Below, piece by piece: positions 11,597 through 22,972 of a stretch of DNA of 64,000 nucleotides. Each line of letters begins with the position of its first letter. Position 1 is the first letter of the stretch. The DNA is from Tetrapisispora phaffii CBS 4417. Lineage: Eukaryota > Ascomycota > Saccharomycetes > Saccharomycetales > Saccharomycetaceae. The stretch is from NCBI RefSeq assembly GCF_000236905.1, contig NC_016520.1:248001-312000 (forward strand), in the 5' to 3' direction. The notes under the pieces were generated by a model. It was not told where the DNA came from and searched no databases. It saw only the letters and a list, made by a program, of their open reading frames with translations. The position numbers and the translations under genes were made by a program.

Positions 11597-14022
11597 GTCT
11601 TACTATTATTTATATAGTGTACTAATTCACAAATCAAACTATCTAAAAGAAAAACTGTTGATCTATGTTCTTGAAATCTATAGAAGCCAAACCTAAAATA
11701 TGTTCAAATGTCGGTATTGCTGCTTGTTTTGATGCATCCAGATTATTTAAAGATACTTGCTTTTCAAAAATTCAAAGTGTTCAGTTTGGTGTAATTTGGT
11801 AACTGTATTAATTTTATGATCCCAACCTTTAATTCTATCAAAACTGAAAGCACTTTCTCATATAACTGCACCCAAACCTTTAACTTTAGTTATGTCTGTA
11901 ACTATCAGGACCTGTACTAAAGTTTTTAGCTCTACTTAAACCTTTTCCATTGATATTAAATATTACATTCGTTATAATGATATATTATTTAAATAGAAAA
12001 ATGTTTCTATTTTTAAAATCAATTTTTTGACGTCTTCTCGATTTTTCAGTTTTTTCTGATTTAAATTTTTCAAAAGTTTAAATTGAAGCCACCAGGAATC
12101 GATGAGATAAACAAGACACCATTCATTATTGAATAACCCATCTAATCAAGTGTTTATGAGATACAGAGGTTAACCTAATACCATGGGAAAACTCATATTT
12201 TTACAGTACACATATATATATATTGCTATGTTATGGATAAGTGAAAGATCCAATAGTACCTTCGAAAATACAACTGGATTCAATTGGTTTGCATTAGATG
12301 TGATGTGATGTTGCTCTAAATATCAATCCCATTTGAATCAATGATGTTATTATGTCACTTACATTATATTTCTAAATATGCAACTCTATATATAACTTTT
12401 AGAATTAAGAACCGATCAACTGGCATATATACATGCCGCTCATATATTAATTACATTATACATACGCACTTGCATGACAGATTGATGACATAAGGTATGT
12501 AAGAAAGTGAGATATTAGTGTCCAAAAGATACCTTACACAATACATGAGATTGGATGCAAGAACGCACACGAGTCTTAAATACATATGAAAGACACAAAC
12601 CTTATGCTATGTGCACGTGATATAATTGCTGCTGACTACTCGACAGTAAAAGAATTACGTTTCTAACGGATATGTATTATTGTAATGAAATTGTTGGGAA
12701 AGTTAACCACACCGGTTGCATTTATATAGTCCAAGCTATATATAATAGTTTTGACTACTGTTATGAACTCGATGACTCCCAATAAGAGGAAAAACAGACA
12801 AAGCTTAAACTGCAAAGCCAATTGCCGTAACCAACACCAAGAAACCAAGAATCACCACACTACAAGCGATAAACTTCAAATACCATCTGAAGGACTCTAG
12901 TAAAATTCAATTGGATATACAGAACTCACAGGTACATACTGCAAACCTACCCACCATACATAACTATTCTCGTATGTGCTGTTGGGCTTTTCTTCTACTT
13001 CACTAATTCCGTTATTCTAAATATACCTGCATATATATGTGCACATACACCTGTATTTGTCCATTACAATTGTTAAGCTAAACACATCGTCAAAAATTTA
13101 ATCTACTGTAGTTTATACATAAAATTCTTTAAAGAATAACTGAAGTTCAATTCTCAAACCCACTTCAACCAATTCTTAGTACTTCCTATCTCTCACTCTC
13201 TCACGCTGTTGTTTTCTTGTTCTTGCTCGTATCGAAAATAAACTTCCTTCGGCTTTCGAACTTCAAAGCCATCCATTTCTATTTCTAGCTTCCTACAACA
13301 AAGATATTTCAAGTAGGCTTAAAAGATACGATCTTATATCATACAAACAACAAGGTTTCCTACACTTTTCACTACAACTACTTTCTAAGTTGGTTTCCAA
13401 ACAGCCTTTGAATATCTTTTTTCGGCTTTAAAGATTATATAAGTTACTTTTAATTATTGTATCACATTCATTTCTTTGTTACTCTGTATTTCGATATTGA
13501 TAGTATTTACTTTTTTTCATTTTTACCATGTACGTTTACTACTGTACAAAGGATGTTGTAATCTACTCTTTGCTAGTGTTTCTTTAAATTTATTTTGAAT
13601 TCCTACGTTATTCAAGCTTTGTGCATACGCATCTGAATTAAAGATACTCTGAACACCATTTAATGAAATTAAATCTGTTCTAGAAACTGGGTTTATAGTT
13701 TACTGCTGTGTCTCTTTTTCTCTTTCCTTTTGTTTTTAGATATATATATATATGTATGTATGTATGTATATATCTGTGTGTATGCATTAAACATTATCAT
13801 ATTCCTTATTCTTGTATCTTTTGGTGTTCGTTTTTCAACTATAGCTATCAATTGATTACGGATCTCAATTGAATTCAAGAATCCAATAAAATTGTGTTTA
13901 AACAAACTCAAGTTTCGTTTAAGTCTGCATATTATATATCAGTGGTACTTTATTTATTGTCATCAATCAACTGTCGAGTAGTCCTCTCCCTTTTTGCAAC
14001 AAAACTACTATACTATTCCATA
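11597..14022. other. RLM1-ACS2 intergenic region, about 2.4 kb
   Basis: Divergent promoters of RLM1 and ACS2. It contains CA/TA-rich stretches, an E-box at about 12614 and a TATATA/TGTA simple repeat near 13740-13770. The region from 13140 on is pyrimidine-rich leader of the kind seen before highly expressed yeast genes. A short hydrophobic minus-strand frame near 12820-12895 has no start codon. This spacer is also where gene order leaves the RLM1 block and enters the ACS2 block. No gene supported. Confidence 0.55.
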
Positions 14023-16038
14023 ATGACTACCTCTAAAACTCATGATGTTGTTCATGAAGCTAACAGCGTAAATTTCCGTGGTACTCCAGAACATTTCCTA
14101 AAATCACAACCAAGACCTGGTTATGTCACCAGTATGGAACAGTACCGCGAGATGTATAGAGAATCCATCGAAAACCCAGAAGTTTTCTTCGACAAAATGG
14201 CTAAGGATTACTTACATTGGGAAAAACCATACACTAAAGTTTCCTCTGGTTCTTTGGACAATGGTGATATTGCCTGGTTTTTAAATGGTGAATTGAATGC
14301 TTCTTATAACTGTGTTGATAGACATGCTTTTGCTAACCCAAATAAGACTGCTTTAATTTATGAAGCTGATGACGAAAGAGAAAATAAAATTATTACATTC
14401 GGTGAATTATTACAAGAAGTCTCTAAAGTTGCTGGTGTCTTGAAAAGATGGGGTGTCAAGAAAGGTGACACTGTTGCAGTGTATTTACCTATGATTCCAG
14501 CCGCTGTCATTGCTATGTTAGCTGTTGCTCGTTTAGGTGCCATTCATACAGTGGTCTTCGCTGGTTTCTCCGCAGGTTCTTTACAAGAACGTGTAGTTGA
14601 TGCTGGTTGTAAGGTCGTCATTACTTGTGACGAAGGTAAAAGAGGTGGTAAAACTGTTAACACAAAGAAGATCGTGGATGAAGGTTTGAACGGTGTTCAA
14701 CAAGTCTCTAAAATATTGGTTTTCCAAAGAACGGGCTCTGAAGATATTCCAATGAAGGCTGGCAGAGATTTCTGGTGGCACGAAGAAACAGAGAAACACA
14801 GTGGTTATTTAGCTCCAGTTTCTTGTAACTCTGAAGATCCATTATTTTTATTATATACTTCTGGTTCTACCGGCGCTCCAAAAGGTGTTGTTCATACCAC
14901 TGGTGGTTACTTATTAGGTGCCGCATTGACTACAAGATATGTTTTCGATATACATCCAGAAGATGTTTTATTCACTGCCGGTGATGTCGGTTGGATCACT
15001 GGTCACACATACGCATTATATGGTCCTTTGGCTTTGGGTACCGCATCCATCATTTTTGAATCTACCCCTGCATACCCTGATTATGGTAGATACTGGAGAA
15101 TTATTGAAAGACATAGAGCTACACATTTCTACGTTGCCCCAACTGCCATGAGATTAATCCAAAAAGTCGGTGAAGCTGAAATTCCAAAATATGACACATC
15201 TTCCTTACGTGTTCTAGGTTCAGTTGGTGAGCCAATTGCTCCAGAATTATGGGAATGGTATCACGATAAAATTGGTAACAAAAACTGTGTTATTTGTGAC
15301 ACCATGTGGCAAACTGAATCCGGTTCTCACTTAATTGCACCATTAGCTGGTGCGGTTCCAACCAAGCCAGGTTCCGCTACTGTCCCATTCTTCGGTATTA
15401 ATGCCTGTATCATTGATCCAGTCACTGGTGTCGAATTAAAGGGCAACGATATTGCCGGTGTTTTAGCAGTTAAATCACCATGGCCATCTATGGCAAGATC
15501 TGTCTGGAATGACCATAGCAGATACATGGACACCTACTTGAAACCATACCCAGGTTACTATTTCACAGGTGATGGTGCTGGTAAAGATCATGACGGTTAC
15601 TACTGGATCAGAGGTAGAGTTGATGATGTTGTAAATGTCTCTGGTCACAGATTATCCACTGCTGAAATTGAAGCTTCATTAGACGGTAGTACAGTTGTTT
15701 CCGAAGCTGCCGTTGTTGGTATCCATGACGATTTGACTGGTCAAGCTGTTGTTGCATTTGTCTCTCTAAAAGAGGATATTGAATTATCTGATAGCATGCG
15801 TAAGACATTGGTCATGAAGGTTAGAGGTGAAATTGGTCCTTTTGCTGCCCCAAAGACCGTCATCCTAGTCAAAGATTTACCAAAGACCAGATCTGGTAAG
15901 ATCATGAGAAGAGTTTTAAGAAAAATTGCTTCTAATGAAGCTGACCAACTTGGTGATCTTTCCAGTATGGCCAACCCAGAAATTGTTCCATCTTTAATCG
16001 CATCTGTAGAAACACAATTCTTAGCTGTTAAGAAATAA
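14023..16038 (+). CDS. ACS2: Acetyl-CoA synthetase Acs2
   Basis: This enzyme makes acetyl-CoA from acetate, ATP and CoA in cytosol and nucleus, for lipid synthesis and histone acetylation. The first ATG is at 14023, giving 671 residues; the frame extends further upstream but without an ATG. The AMP-forming signature [11 protein letters not shown] lies at 278-288. FTGDGAG and [12 protein letters not shown] mark the hinge and A8 region, and the C-terminal [11 protein letters not shown] contains the catalytic, acetylation-controlled Lys (about 626). The N-terminus matches the short Acs2 form and lacks the extension of Acs1. Synteny agrees: in S. cerevisiae ACS2 is followed by YLR152C and STM1, as here. 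Confidence 0.97.
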   Translation: MTTSKTHDVVHEANSVNFRGTPEHFLKSQPRPGYVTSMEQYREMYRESIENPEVFFDKMAKDYLHWEKPYTKVSSGSLDNGDIAWFLNGELNASYNCVDRHAFANPNKTALIYEADDERENKIITFGELLQEVSKVAGVLKRWGVKKGDTVAVYLPMIPAAVIAMLAVARLGAIHTVVFAGFSAGSLQERVVDAGCKVVITCDEGKRGGKTVNTKKIVDEGLNGVQQVSKILVFQRTGSEDIPMKAGRDFWWHEETEKHSGYLAPVSCNSEDPLFLLYTSGSTGAPKGVVHTTGGYLLGAALTTRYVFDIHPEDVLFTAGDVGWITGHTYALYGPLALGTASIIFESTPAYPDYGRYWRIIERHRATHFYVAPTAMRLIQKVGEAEIPKYDTSSLRVLGSVGEPIAPELWEWYHDKIGNKNCVICDTMWQTESGSHLIAPLAGAVPTKPGSATVPFFGINACIIDPVTGVELKGNDIAGVLAVKSPWPSMARSVWNDHSRYMDTYLKPYPGYYFTGDGAGKDHDGYYWIRGRVDDVVNVSGHRLSTAEIEASLDGSTVVSEAAVVGIHDDLTGQAVVAFVSLKEDIELSDSMRKTLVMKVRGEIGPFAAPKTVILVKDLPKTRSGKIMRRVLRKIASNEADQLGDLSSMANPEIVPSLIASVETQFLAVKK

Positions 16039-17458
16039 TAAATGTGACAATTAAATCATCATTTTTCATCTCATCTCATCATGAATGATAGTTACTTATA
16101 CAATTATCCCAAATAGATATAAACATTAATAAGTATATAAAAACGTTTAAAACATCATAAGAACCTTTATTTATGAATTTAGTGACATTTGTAGTTTGTG
16201 ACATCAAATTAACTGACAGTCACCAAATTGTAAACAGCTCGAGCAATTTAGGCAGCCAAATTGACAGCAAGCACTCCCTCGGTTTACAGAGCTCCGTTCC
16301 TTGCACATACGCATGTGTCTAGACATTACACACCAAGGACGGGTAGATAAACTATTCAGAAGCACGCATCTTCTACTTAACCAGTTTCTCTACAAGATAT
16401 AATTGAAATCCATTGGGAAAGCATGTGAAATAAATTAACTCACAGTCACATCTTACTGAAACCCTTGGCAAATTTCAATTAGACATCGCCGCTACAAGAA
16501 GTGGAAAACCGGCAATGTTACAACCAAGGAGTTCGTTATAACAACTCAATCAACAATTATAATAGACAATTTACTTAATGATCCTTATCTAAGTTAGTAA
16601 ATAGAACTCAATTACATACACACATTGATGTTATGCACCTAGTGCACATAGTGGTATTTTTTCATAATTATGGAACAATAATTTATTTCCCACCACCAAC
16701 GTCCAGCAGTATGCCAATGGTTACAGTCTTGTAAATTGAACTTGAGATTGGAATATATATGATGTGTCTAATGAACTTCCTGAGCAACTTTATTATATAT
16801 TTATATTTATATATATATATATATAATCGTGGGGAGGGAATTGTGAAGAAACACGCGTGCAAATAAGAAAATGTTTGAATTTAATAGGAGGGCATCGCCT
16901 TTAACAAATTTCATGAAATTTGTTAAATAATTCAAGATTGCAATCATTATATTAATCTTGTAATATCAGATAATGGATAAACTGAAGAATACTATGGCAT
17001 GGTTGTCAATTGTCTAAAGATTGTTTAACTTATGTTGTTACTCATTAAAATTGGTTTGACTTCCCTTTCGTAGAGCTTGGAAAAGTCACTAGACTGGGAA
17101 ACTGAATATGATGGTTCATATGTAAGTGGATACATATTTCTTGGAATTTATTAATGATTTGAAATTAATTTGAGTTATTGGTACCCTTGCACTTCTAACA
17201 GTAAAGGAACAAAAAACACATTTTTTGAATAAACATTCTAGTTCTGTAGTTTTTTGTGTAAAGTCAAGAATACCTTAAAAATACATTATTTTACATTTAA
17301 CGTTTGAAGATAATATATACCTGAACTGCATACAATATAATAACAAAACATCGTTGTTGGCCCAACTTTTTAGAAATTGAAACCTGTTTATTAGGAACAT
17401 ACATATATTTAGTTCTACTTAGGTCTGCAATAAATTATATTACAAACTTACTGCCAAT
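16039..17458. other. ACS2 3' region and upstream region of the transporter gene
   Basis: About 1.4 kb without a supported gene. A CTCAT-type repeat (CATCTCATCTCATCATG) lies just after the ACS2 stop, at about 16068. A TATA-type dinucleotide tract is at about 16796-16826. Confidence 0.55.
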
Positions 17459-19447
17459 ATGAGTTCCATTGATTTGGGAGCTGCAATTTATATTGCTATA
17501 AAACCAATTTTAAAAATTTATTCCATCATTTTTGTTGGATATTTACTTGCAAGGTATAACATTGTGACAACTGAAATTGCTAGAGGTATTTCAAATATGG
17601 TGGTAAATGCAATTTTACCGTGTCTGACATTTAATAAGATCGTGACTAATTTATCCTGGCATGATATAAAAGAAATTGGTGTAATTGTTCTATCTGCAAT
17701 AGTATTGTTTGCTGTTGGTACAGCACTGTCTTTATTGACTAATTACGTCGCTAAGACTCCAAAGGAATGGTTTTGGGGTCTGGTTTTTGCAGGTTTATTC
17801 CCAAATATTAGTGATTTACCAATCGCTTATGTTCAAAGTATGGACAATGGGACAGTTTTCACTGAAGATGAGAGTAATAAAGGTGTTGCATATTCTTGTA
17901 TCTTCTTAACTGTTCAAAGTTTTTTAATGATGAATTTTGGACTATGGAGATTAGTTGGGTACGATTTCGAAAAAGCTGATGATGATTCTGATTCGATCCC
18001 AGATGACTCAGATAGGGTTGCTAATAATAACATAAAGGATAAAAATGATGATTATATGGAAACAACTAGTGAAATTATAAAGAATAAGGAATTAAATGAG
18101 AGATTAGATGAAAACTTACCAAACAAAACGTTACATGATGAACAAAGTGCTATGGATAACACAATATCGCATGGACAAGAGACCTTTGACACGGTACCCG
18201 AAAGTTTAAGAAGCATAGATAGTTTATATAGTTCAGAGTTTTTGAACAATGAAGCAGACTCTGCTCATGATAATGTTTCAAGAGTGGAGTCGTTACAACT
18301 ATTTATTCCCGAAGCGGCTCATAAAAGGATTCCCTCAACCAGTACTATGTCTGATGTTTTTAAAACTTTCTCTGACCCTTTATTCGGTGGATCATCTGCT
18401 TATGACCAACCATCGAGAATTGATGGTCAAGTATTCCAAAATAATACAAACCTAAAACAAATGCATACGTTCAGTAGTATACCGAGTTATATGTCAGTGG
18501 GATCTTTGAGAAAACGGAGAACATCAAAGACAAGGTCTAGAAAGCCTTCGATCAATGATGTTATTGAAGAATACTCGGCAGTGGACAGAATTAAAACTGG
18601 TGAACTAGATTTGTCAAAACCCTTGACTTTGACTGAGGACATAGGGACATCGAACGTCAACATTGTAAGAGCAGATGTCAAAATGCATGATCTCGAGAGC
18701 GCATACCAAAAAGATGATGATTCTCAAATCCATAGTTTCGAAGAAATAAAAAACGGTGTTCATAATGTTCCAAGTAATGTAGAAACAGAGAATTCATCAG
18801 ATGCTGAACATTATGCAATTAAAGGTTCTCTCAAGATTAGGGTAAACAATTTTATTAGAGAACATAAACTTGAATGGTTAGTTTATATTGCAATCAACTT
18901 TTGTAGGCCAGCGTCGTTGGGTGCATTACTGGGTATTATATGTGCTCTAGTTCCTTATTTGAAAGCTCTTTTTGTTATAACGTATGTGCATGTGCACTTG
19001 GCACCAGATGGTGAACCAGTTTTAAACTTTTTGATGGATTTCACTGCATATATAGGAAATGCATGTATTCCACTAGGTTTACTTATGTTAGGAGGTACAC
19101 TGGCCAGATTAGAAATTAAATCTTTACCCAAAGGCTTTATGAAAACAGCAGTGATGCTTACAGCATTGAAGCTTGCCCTAACACCTGTTATTGGTGTTGC
19201 ATGGACAAACAAATTAGCTGATCTAAATTGGTTAGAAAATAGAATTGGTAGATTTGTCATGATCTTAACATTTTCAATGCCAAGTGCAACTGCACAAGTT
19301 TATTTTACTGCATTTTACACACCAGTGGGGCCTAAGCATGTTCAAATGGATTGTTTGTCTGTGTTTTTCCTAATGCAATACTGTGTTTTATTTATTTCAT
19401 TATCAATTGTTTTAACTTATGCGTTAAAGGTTAATTTAGGGGTATAG
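17459..19447 (+). CDS. PIN/auxin-efflux-carrier-like membrane transporter (YLR152C/Ecm3 family)
   Basis: A 662-residue membrane protein of the Mem_trans family. Residues about 1-175 hold four or five hydrophobic segments and the family block LFPNISDLPIAYVQSMD. A long hydrophilic loop (about 180-460), rich in Asp, Ser and Asn, follows. Residues about 470-660 hold five more segments, with FLMDFTAYIGNACIPLGLLM and SMPSATAQVYFTA. This two-block layout with a large cytosolic loop is that of yeast Ecm3, YNL095C and YLR152C. Position between ACS2 and STM1 points to YLR152C. The substrate is unknown in yeast; residence in the ER or a related membrane is an inference from relatives. It is somewhat longer than the S. 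cerevisiae protein, mostly in the loop. Confidence 0.85.
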   Translation: MSSIDLGAAIYIAIKPILKIYSIIFVGYLLARYNIVTTEIARGISNMVVNAILPCLTFNKIVTNLSWHDIKEIGVIVLSAIVLFAVGTALSLLTNYVAKTPKEWFWGLVFAGLFPNISDLPIAYVQSMDNGTVFTEDESNKGVAYSCIFLTVQSFLMMNFGLWRLVGYDFEKADDDSDSIPDDSDRVANNNIKDKNDDYMETTSEIIKNKELNERLDENLPNKTLHDEQSAMDNTISHGQETFDTVPESLRSIDSLYSSEFLNNEADSAHDNVSRVESLQLFIPEAAHKRIPSTSTMSDVFKTFSDPLFGGSSAYDQPSRIDGQVFQNNTNLKQMHTFSSIPSYMSVGSLRKRRTSKTRSRKPSINDVIEEYSAVDRIKTGELDLSKPLTLTEDIGTSNVNIVRADVKMHDLESAYQKDDDSQIHSFEEIKNGVHNVPSNVETENSSDAEHYAIKGSLKIRVNNFIREHKLEWLVYIAINFCRPASLGALLGIICALVPYLKALFVITYVHVHLAPDGEPVLNFLMDFTAYIGNACIPLGLLMLGGTLARLEIKSLPKGFMKTAVMLTALKLALTPVIGVAWTNKLADLNWLENRIGRFVMILTFSMPSATAQVYFTAFYTPVGPKHVQMDCLSVFFLMQYCVLFISLSIVLTYALKVNLGV

Positions 19448-19985
19448 TTAGCTATTTTATCTTAATAATTATAGCCATCGATCGACTTTAACAGCAAAAG
19501 GTATTGACGATATGTCGCTGAACTCTTACTTATATGACATTTTGTCCTTATAGCATGTCTTTTTACACAGAGATAGACGAGTTTAAATATATAGCTCCTA
19601 TACCGAATAAAATATATAGCTCCTATACCGAATACTTAAGAAACAAAGTTATACAAAAATATTATTCAGTAAGCTCTAATTAATGAATTCATTTGAAGAA
19701 ATTATACTAAAATGAGAATGGAGTGACTATGATTGATGTAATATGTTTATTTTAATAAAAAAGATATAATATAAATTAAAAATGCAATAGTAAAAACTTG
19801 AAAATAAAAAAATTATAATATTTTAAACAAACATGATTTCCTTATTCTTTTTGATAGTTGTTGATAATATTGCACCGTTAGATATATACAATCCATCGAT
19901 CGATCTGAATAAGTGGTAAATAGTAAGGGGTTAAGAAAAAGTGTAGATTAGAAAATAACTTGTTAATTTTTCTAAATCAAATTTC
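19448..19985. other. Convergent 3' spacer between transporter gene and STM1
   Basis: A 538-bp AT-rich spacer. The only structure seen is a 25-bp tandem duplication at 19585-19634. Confidence 0.6.
19585..19634. repeat. Two tandem copies of a 25-bp unit
   Basis: The core ATAGCTCCTATACCGAAT occurs at 19591 and again at 19616, a period of 25 bp, flanked by AAATAT in both copies. It looks like a recent local duplication. Confidence 0.9.
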
Positions 19986-20765
19986 TTAAGCCAAAGATGG
20001 TAAGTTCTTGGTGTCAATTTTGGTGTTTCTTTGAACGGTGTTACCACTCTTAGACTTGTTGGAACCTCTGGAACCTCTTTCACCTTTACCAGCGTGGTTA
20101 GAGAAGTTCTTCTTGGTTCTTGAAGAGTTGTTGTCAGCAAAAGTAGCATCGAAATCTAAGAATTCCTTGACCTTGATTTCTCTGCTCTTTAAGGTCTTGA
20201 CCTTAGTAGCTTCAGCTAAAACTTCTTCTTCCTTAACGAAGATATGAGCGTTTTCTAAAGTTTCGGCAACCTTGGTGACTTCAGCGACTCTGTTGAATTC
20301 ACTGTTAGAAATGGACTTCATGTAGTCCTCTAAGGACATCTTGTTGTTGGCAGCAGAACGGGAAGCCTTGTCAGCTTCTAATTCAGCATCAGCATCAGCT
20401 TCACCTTCAACTTCGACCTCTAACTCTTTCTTGTCATCACCCCAGCCTCTTTGGACCTTCTTTTGGGTGTCAACCTTACCGGATCTGGATTGACGGTCAG
20501 TAGCTCTTCTGTTGTTTGTTCTCTTGGATGGAGCTGGAGCTTCCTTTCTTCTGTTTTGGTCTCTACCAGCAGATTTGTCCTTGAAAGCTTTGTCGTTACC
20601 AGTAGCTTGTGGTCTGTTCTTGTTAGCTCTGGCTGGGTTGGCGGATGGTGGTGGAACATCGGCCTTCTTGGAAGAAGTGTTCTTCTTAACAAGTTCTCTT
20701 GGTGGTGAGACGACAACGTTAGCGTCTTCGACGTCGTTACCTAATAGATCGAATGGGTTGGACAT
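19986..20765 (-). CDS. STM1: Stm1, ribosome-preservation and clamping factor
   Basis: Stm1 (SERBP1 family) inserts in the mRNA channel of idle 80S ribosomes, preserves them in starvation and helps recovery under TORC1. This 259-residue protein begins MSNPFDLLGNDVEDA and ends NLPSLA, both characteristic of yeast Stm1. In between are SSKKADVPPPSA, RRATDRQSR and QRGWGDDKKEL (about residue 103), then an Ala/Asp/Glu-rich segment and a basic Asn/Gly-rich tail. Codon use is strongly biased, as in highly expressed yeast genes. It is slightly shorter than the 273 residues of S. cerevisiae, mainly in the tail. Confidence 0.96.
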   Translation of the reverse strand: MSNPFDLLGNDVEDANVVVSPPRELVKKNTSSKKADVPPPSANPARANKNRPQATGNDKAFKDKSAGRDQNRRKEAPAPSKRTNNRRATDRQSRSGKVDTQKKVQRGWGDDKKELEVEVEGEADADAELEADKASRSAANNKMSLEDYMKSISNSEFNRVAEVTKVAETLENAHIFVKEEEVLAEATKVKTLKSREIKVKEFLDFDATFADNNSSRTKKNFSNHAGKGERGSRGSNKSKSGNTVQRNTKIDTKNLPSLA

Positions 20766-22972
20766 TTCTTAATATGAACGGTTGATGGTTCTTTTATTTA
20801 CAATAAGCTAGACGAAGTATAAATAAAAGATGAAGAACGAGTTACGGGATACCAAATAAGACAGTATTTTTTATAAACCACGATTAATTGATTTAAAGCA
20901 TAGATTTATTTTATTGAAAAGTAATAGAAAAGGTTGTTAATGATGGATATTGTCGACAAATAAAATAAGAATTGAAGAGTTTGAGAGAACAAAATTTACA
21001 CTATCAAGTGGAAGTTTCGACAACAAAAAAAATATTAGTTGAAATTTTTTGAAATTTCTCAGAAAACTTTTTTCTTCAACAAGGAAACTAACCAAAGACT
21101 AAGAAATCAAAATATAGAGAACCGACAGTAGAAACCAAGTCAATTGAACTACCTACTATCTGTGTGAGTTAAGTGACCACTGCTTGTAAAACTCAAAAAA
21201 CCTGTGAAACACAGGGGAACTTAAAAAAAACGAATAATTTAGGAGGAAAAGTTTTTGCAGAGTACACTGCTGTTTGAACATAGTTTGTTCAATTTCTTGT
21301 CTACTGTATGCAGTTTTGACTCTCCCTCTACCGAGGTCTCCATAAAATTCTTCAAAAGTTGAGTTACAGTACACGCGAGAGATGGTGGTGGTCGGGTGTG
21401 GTCAGGTCACGTCTACACACTTTGTGTTAGTTTTTTTTCCACTAGCAGGATCACTGGCTAATGGCACCACTGCAGAATCGACTCGTAAAGAAGACAATGC
21501 TCAGTGTGCAATACAGAATCGCTTCTGCCAGGATGCAAGAGTAAGACTGGAGACCAAATTGCATACACAGTGCTCAAGAGCAACTGGTGGGTGAACGGGT
21601 TGTTTAAAGAAAAGAAACCCAGAGATAGAGGGCGTGGATAGTTAAGGTAAGATAATGGTAAGGCATGGACACAGTAGTATATTTTCTACCGCTGCGAAAG
21701 CAAAATTGACAAGACAAATAGCTATACAGTCGGTAGCTTTTTGTAGAGGGGAATAGTAGCAGCGTGATGAAAGCACTAATAAAAATGCTATGGAGAACTC
21801 GTTATAATAAACAAGCTAGTTGTTGTTCAAAGATTGGTGATGTAGATCGACTGACAGAATGAACAGTACATATAATTCCAGTACAAATAAGTCTTAATCT
21901 GCAGGTATCATGATCGTATAAACTTTGACTTCATCACTTCAGCTCTTTTTTTTTTGAAACTTTTTTGAAATTTCTAAGCGTCATGAGAAATCCTTGGACC
22001 GATTACCGTTCCGTCAATTTCATGTAATCCCGTGGTAAATGATATGTCGGGTAACTACTCTACGTTGTCCCGCATGCGCGCACAGGAACAGCGTCAAGTC
22101 ACGTGCTGCGGGCGACGGAGAAACGCACCTTTTGAGGTTTTTGGAAGCTGTCGACTCCACAGAACGAAAGGCGACAACGCTTCCTAAATGGGAAAATTGA
22201 TGGATTTTACCTTATGTGGTAATTTCAACTCCTAGCATAAGATAGAGAGGGACAAAACGATATCAAAAATGTTCAAAAGCATTTTAGTCCCACAACCATT
22301 AAACAATGATCTTAACGGACCGTGATAGTGGTTCGGGTTGTACCAGTTAGGTTAAATTAAGAGCATGGCGAACAATGGATCGGAAGTGATTGATAATGAA
22401 AGAATAAATTGTTAACTTCGGTAATGTCGCTAAAGGTATGGCTGCTGTTATCAGAATAAAAGAAAAGTTTATAGGTTTAAAGAGCTAATTCATTCTAGTG
22501 CTTATATCGGTGAGTGTCACTGGTTTCATAGTTCACTAGTATACCAGGGAATTAGAATACATGTATCTTATGGCAATGCACTTCGAACTCGCTGCCTTTT
22601 GATATTGTAGTCAGTATCTTGTCCTCCGAGATTCACTGAGCGATGACTAAGCGTGTTTTTTGAGTCAGGTGAAATTTAATATTAGTTGAATAGTGAAAAA
22701 TATATAAACCACCTTAAAGTTAAATGAATGGCAGTTTTTGTTCATCTGCATAATATAGATGTGTTGGAAGATTCATTGTAGTGCATATTCTAGAAATCGT
22801 GTCTTTTCCAATTTACAGAGTTGAGTTATTAGTTAGAAGAAAACTGGTTAAAAACAACACACATAGTTCTCGTATTCTAAGGTTTGTAATTTTTTGCAGG
22901 CAAATACGCTCTCAAATATATACATATATATATTGATACTAATTAAAAGATTAAAAGAGTATAGTTAAGTCG
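20766..22972. other. STM1-STB3 divergent intergenic region, about 2.2 kb
   Basis: This spacer carries two divergent promoters. RRPE-like tracts (GAAATTTTTTGAAATTT) lie near 21040, a few hundred bp upstream of STM1. A locally GC-rich patch at about 22060-22140 includes GTCACGTG (E-box). The patch at 21360-21600 has a chance open frame with no recognisable product. PCD1, expected near STM1 in S. cerevisiae, is absent. Confidence 0.5.

Noticed and set aside
12820..12895. Short minus-strand hydrophobic peptide preceded by TTTTACTAG, as if a second exon
   Set aside because: No donor, branch site or start exon could be found upstream, and it has no ATG.
13894..14022. In-frame 43-codon upstream extension of ACS2
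   Set aside because: It starts with GTG and contains no ATG; homology begins at the ATG at 14023.
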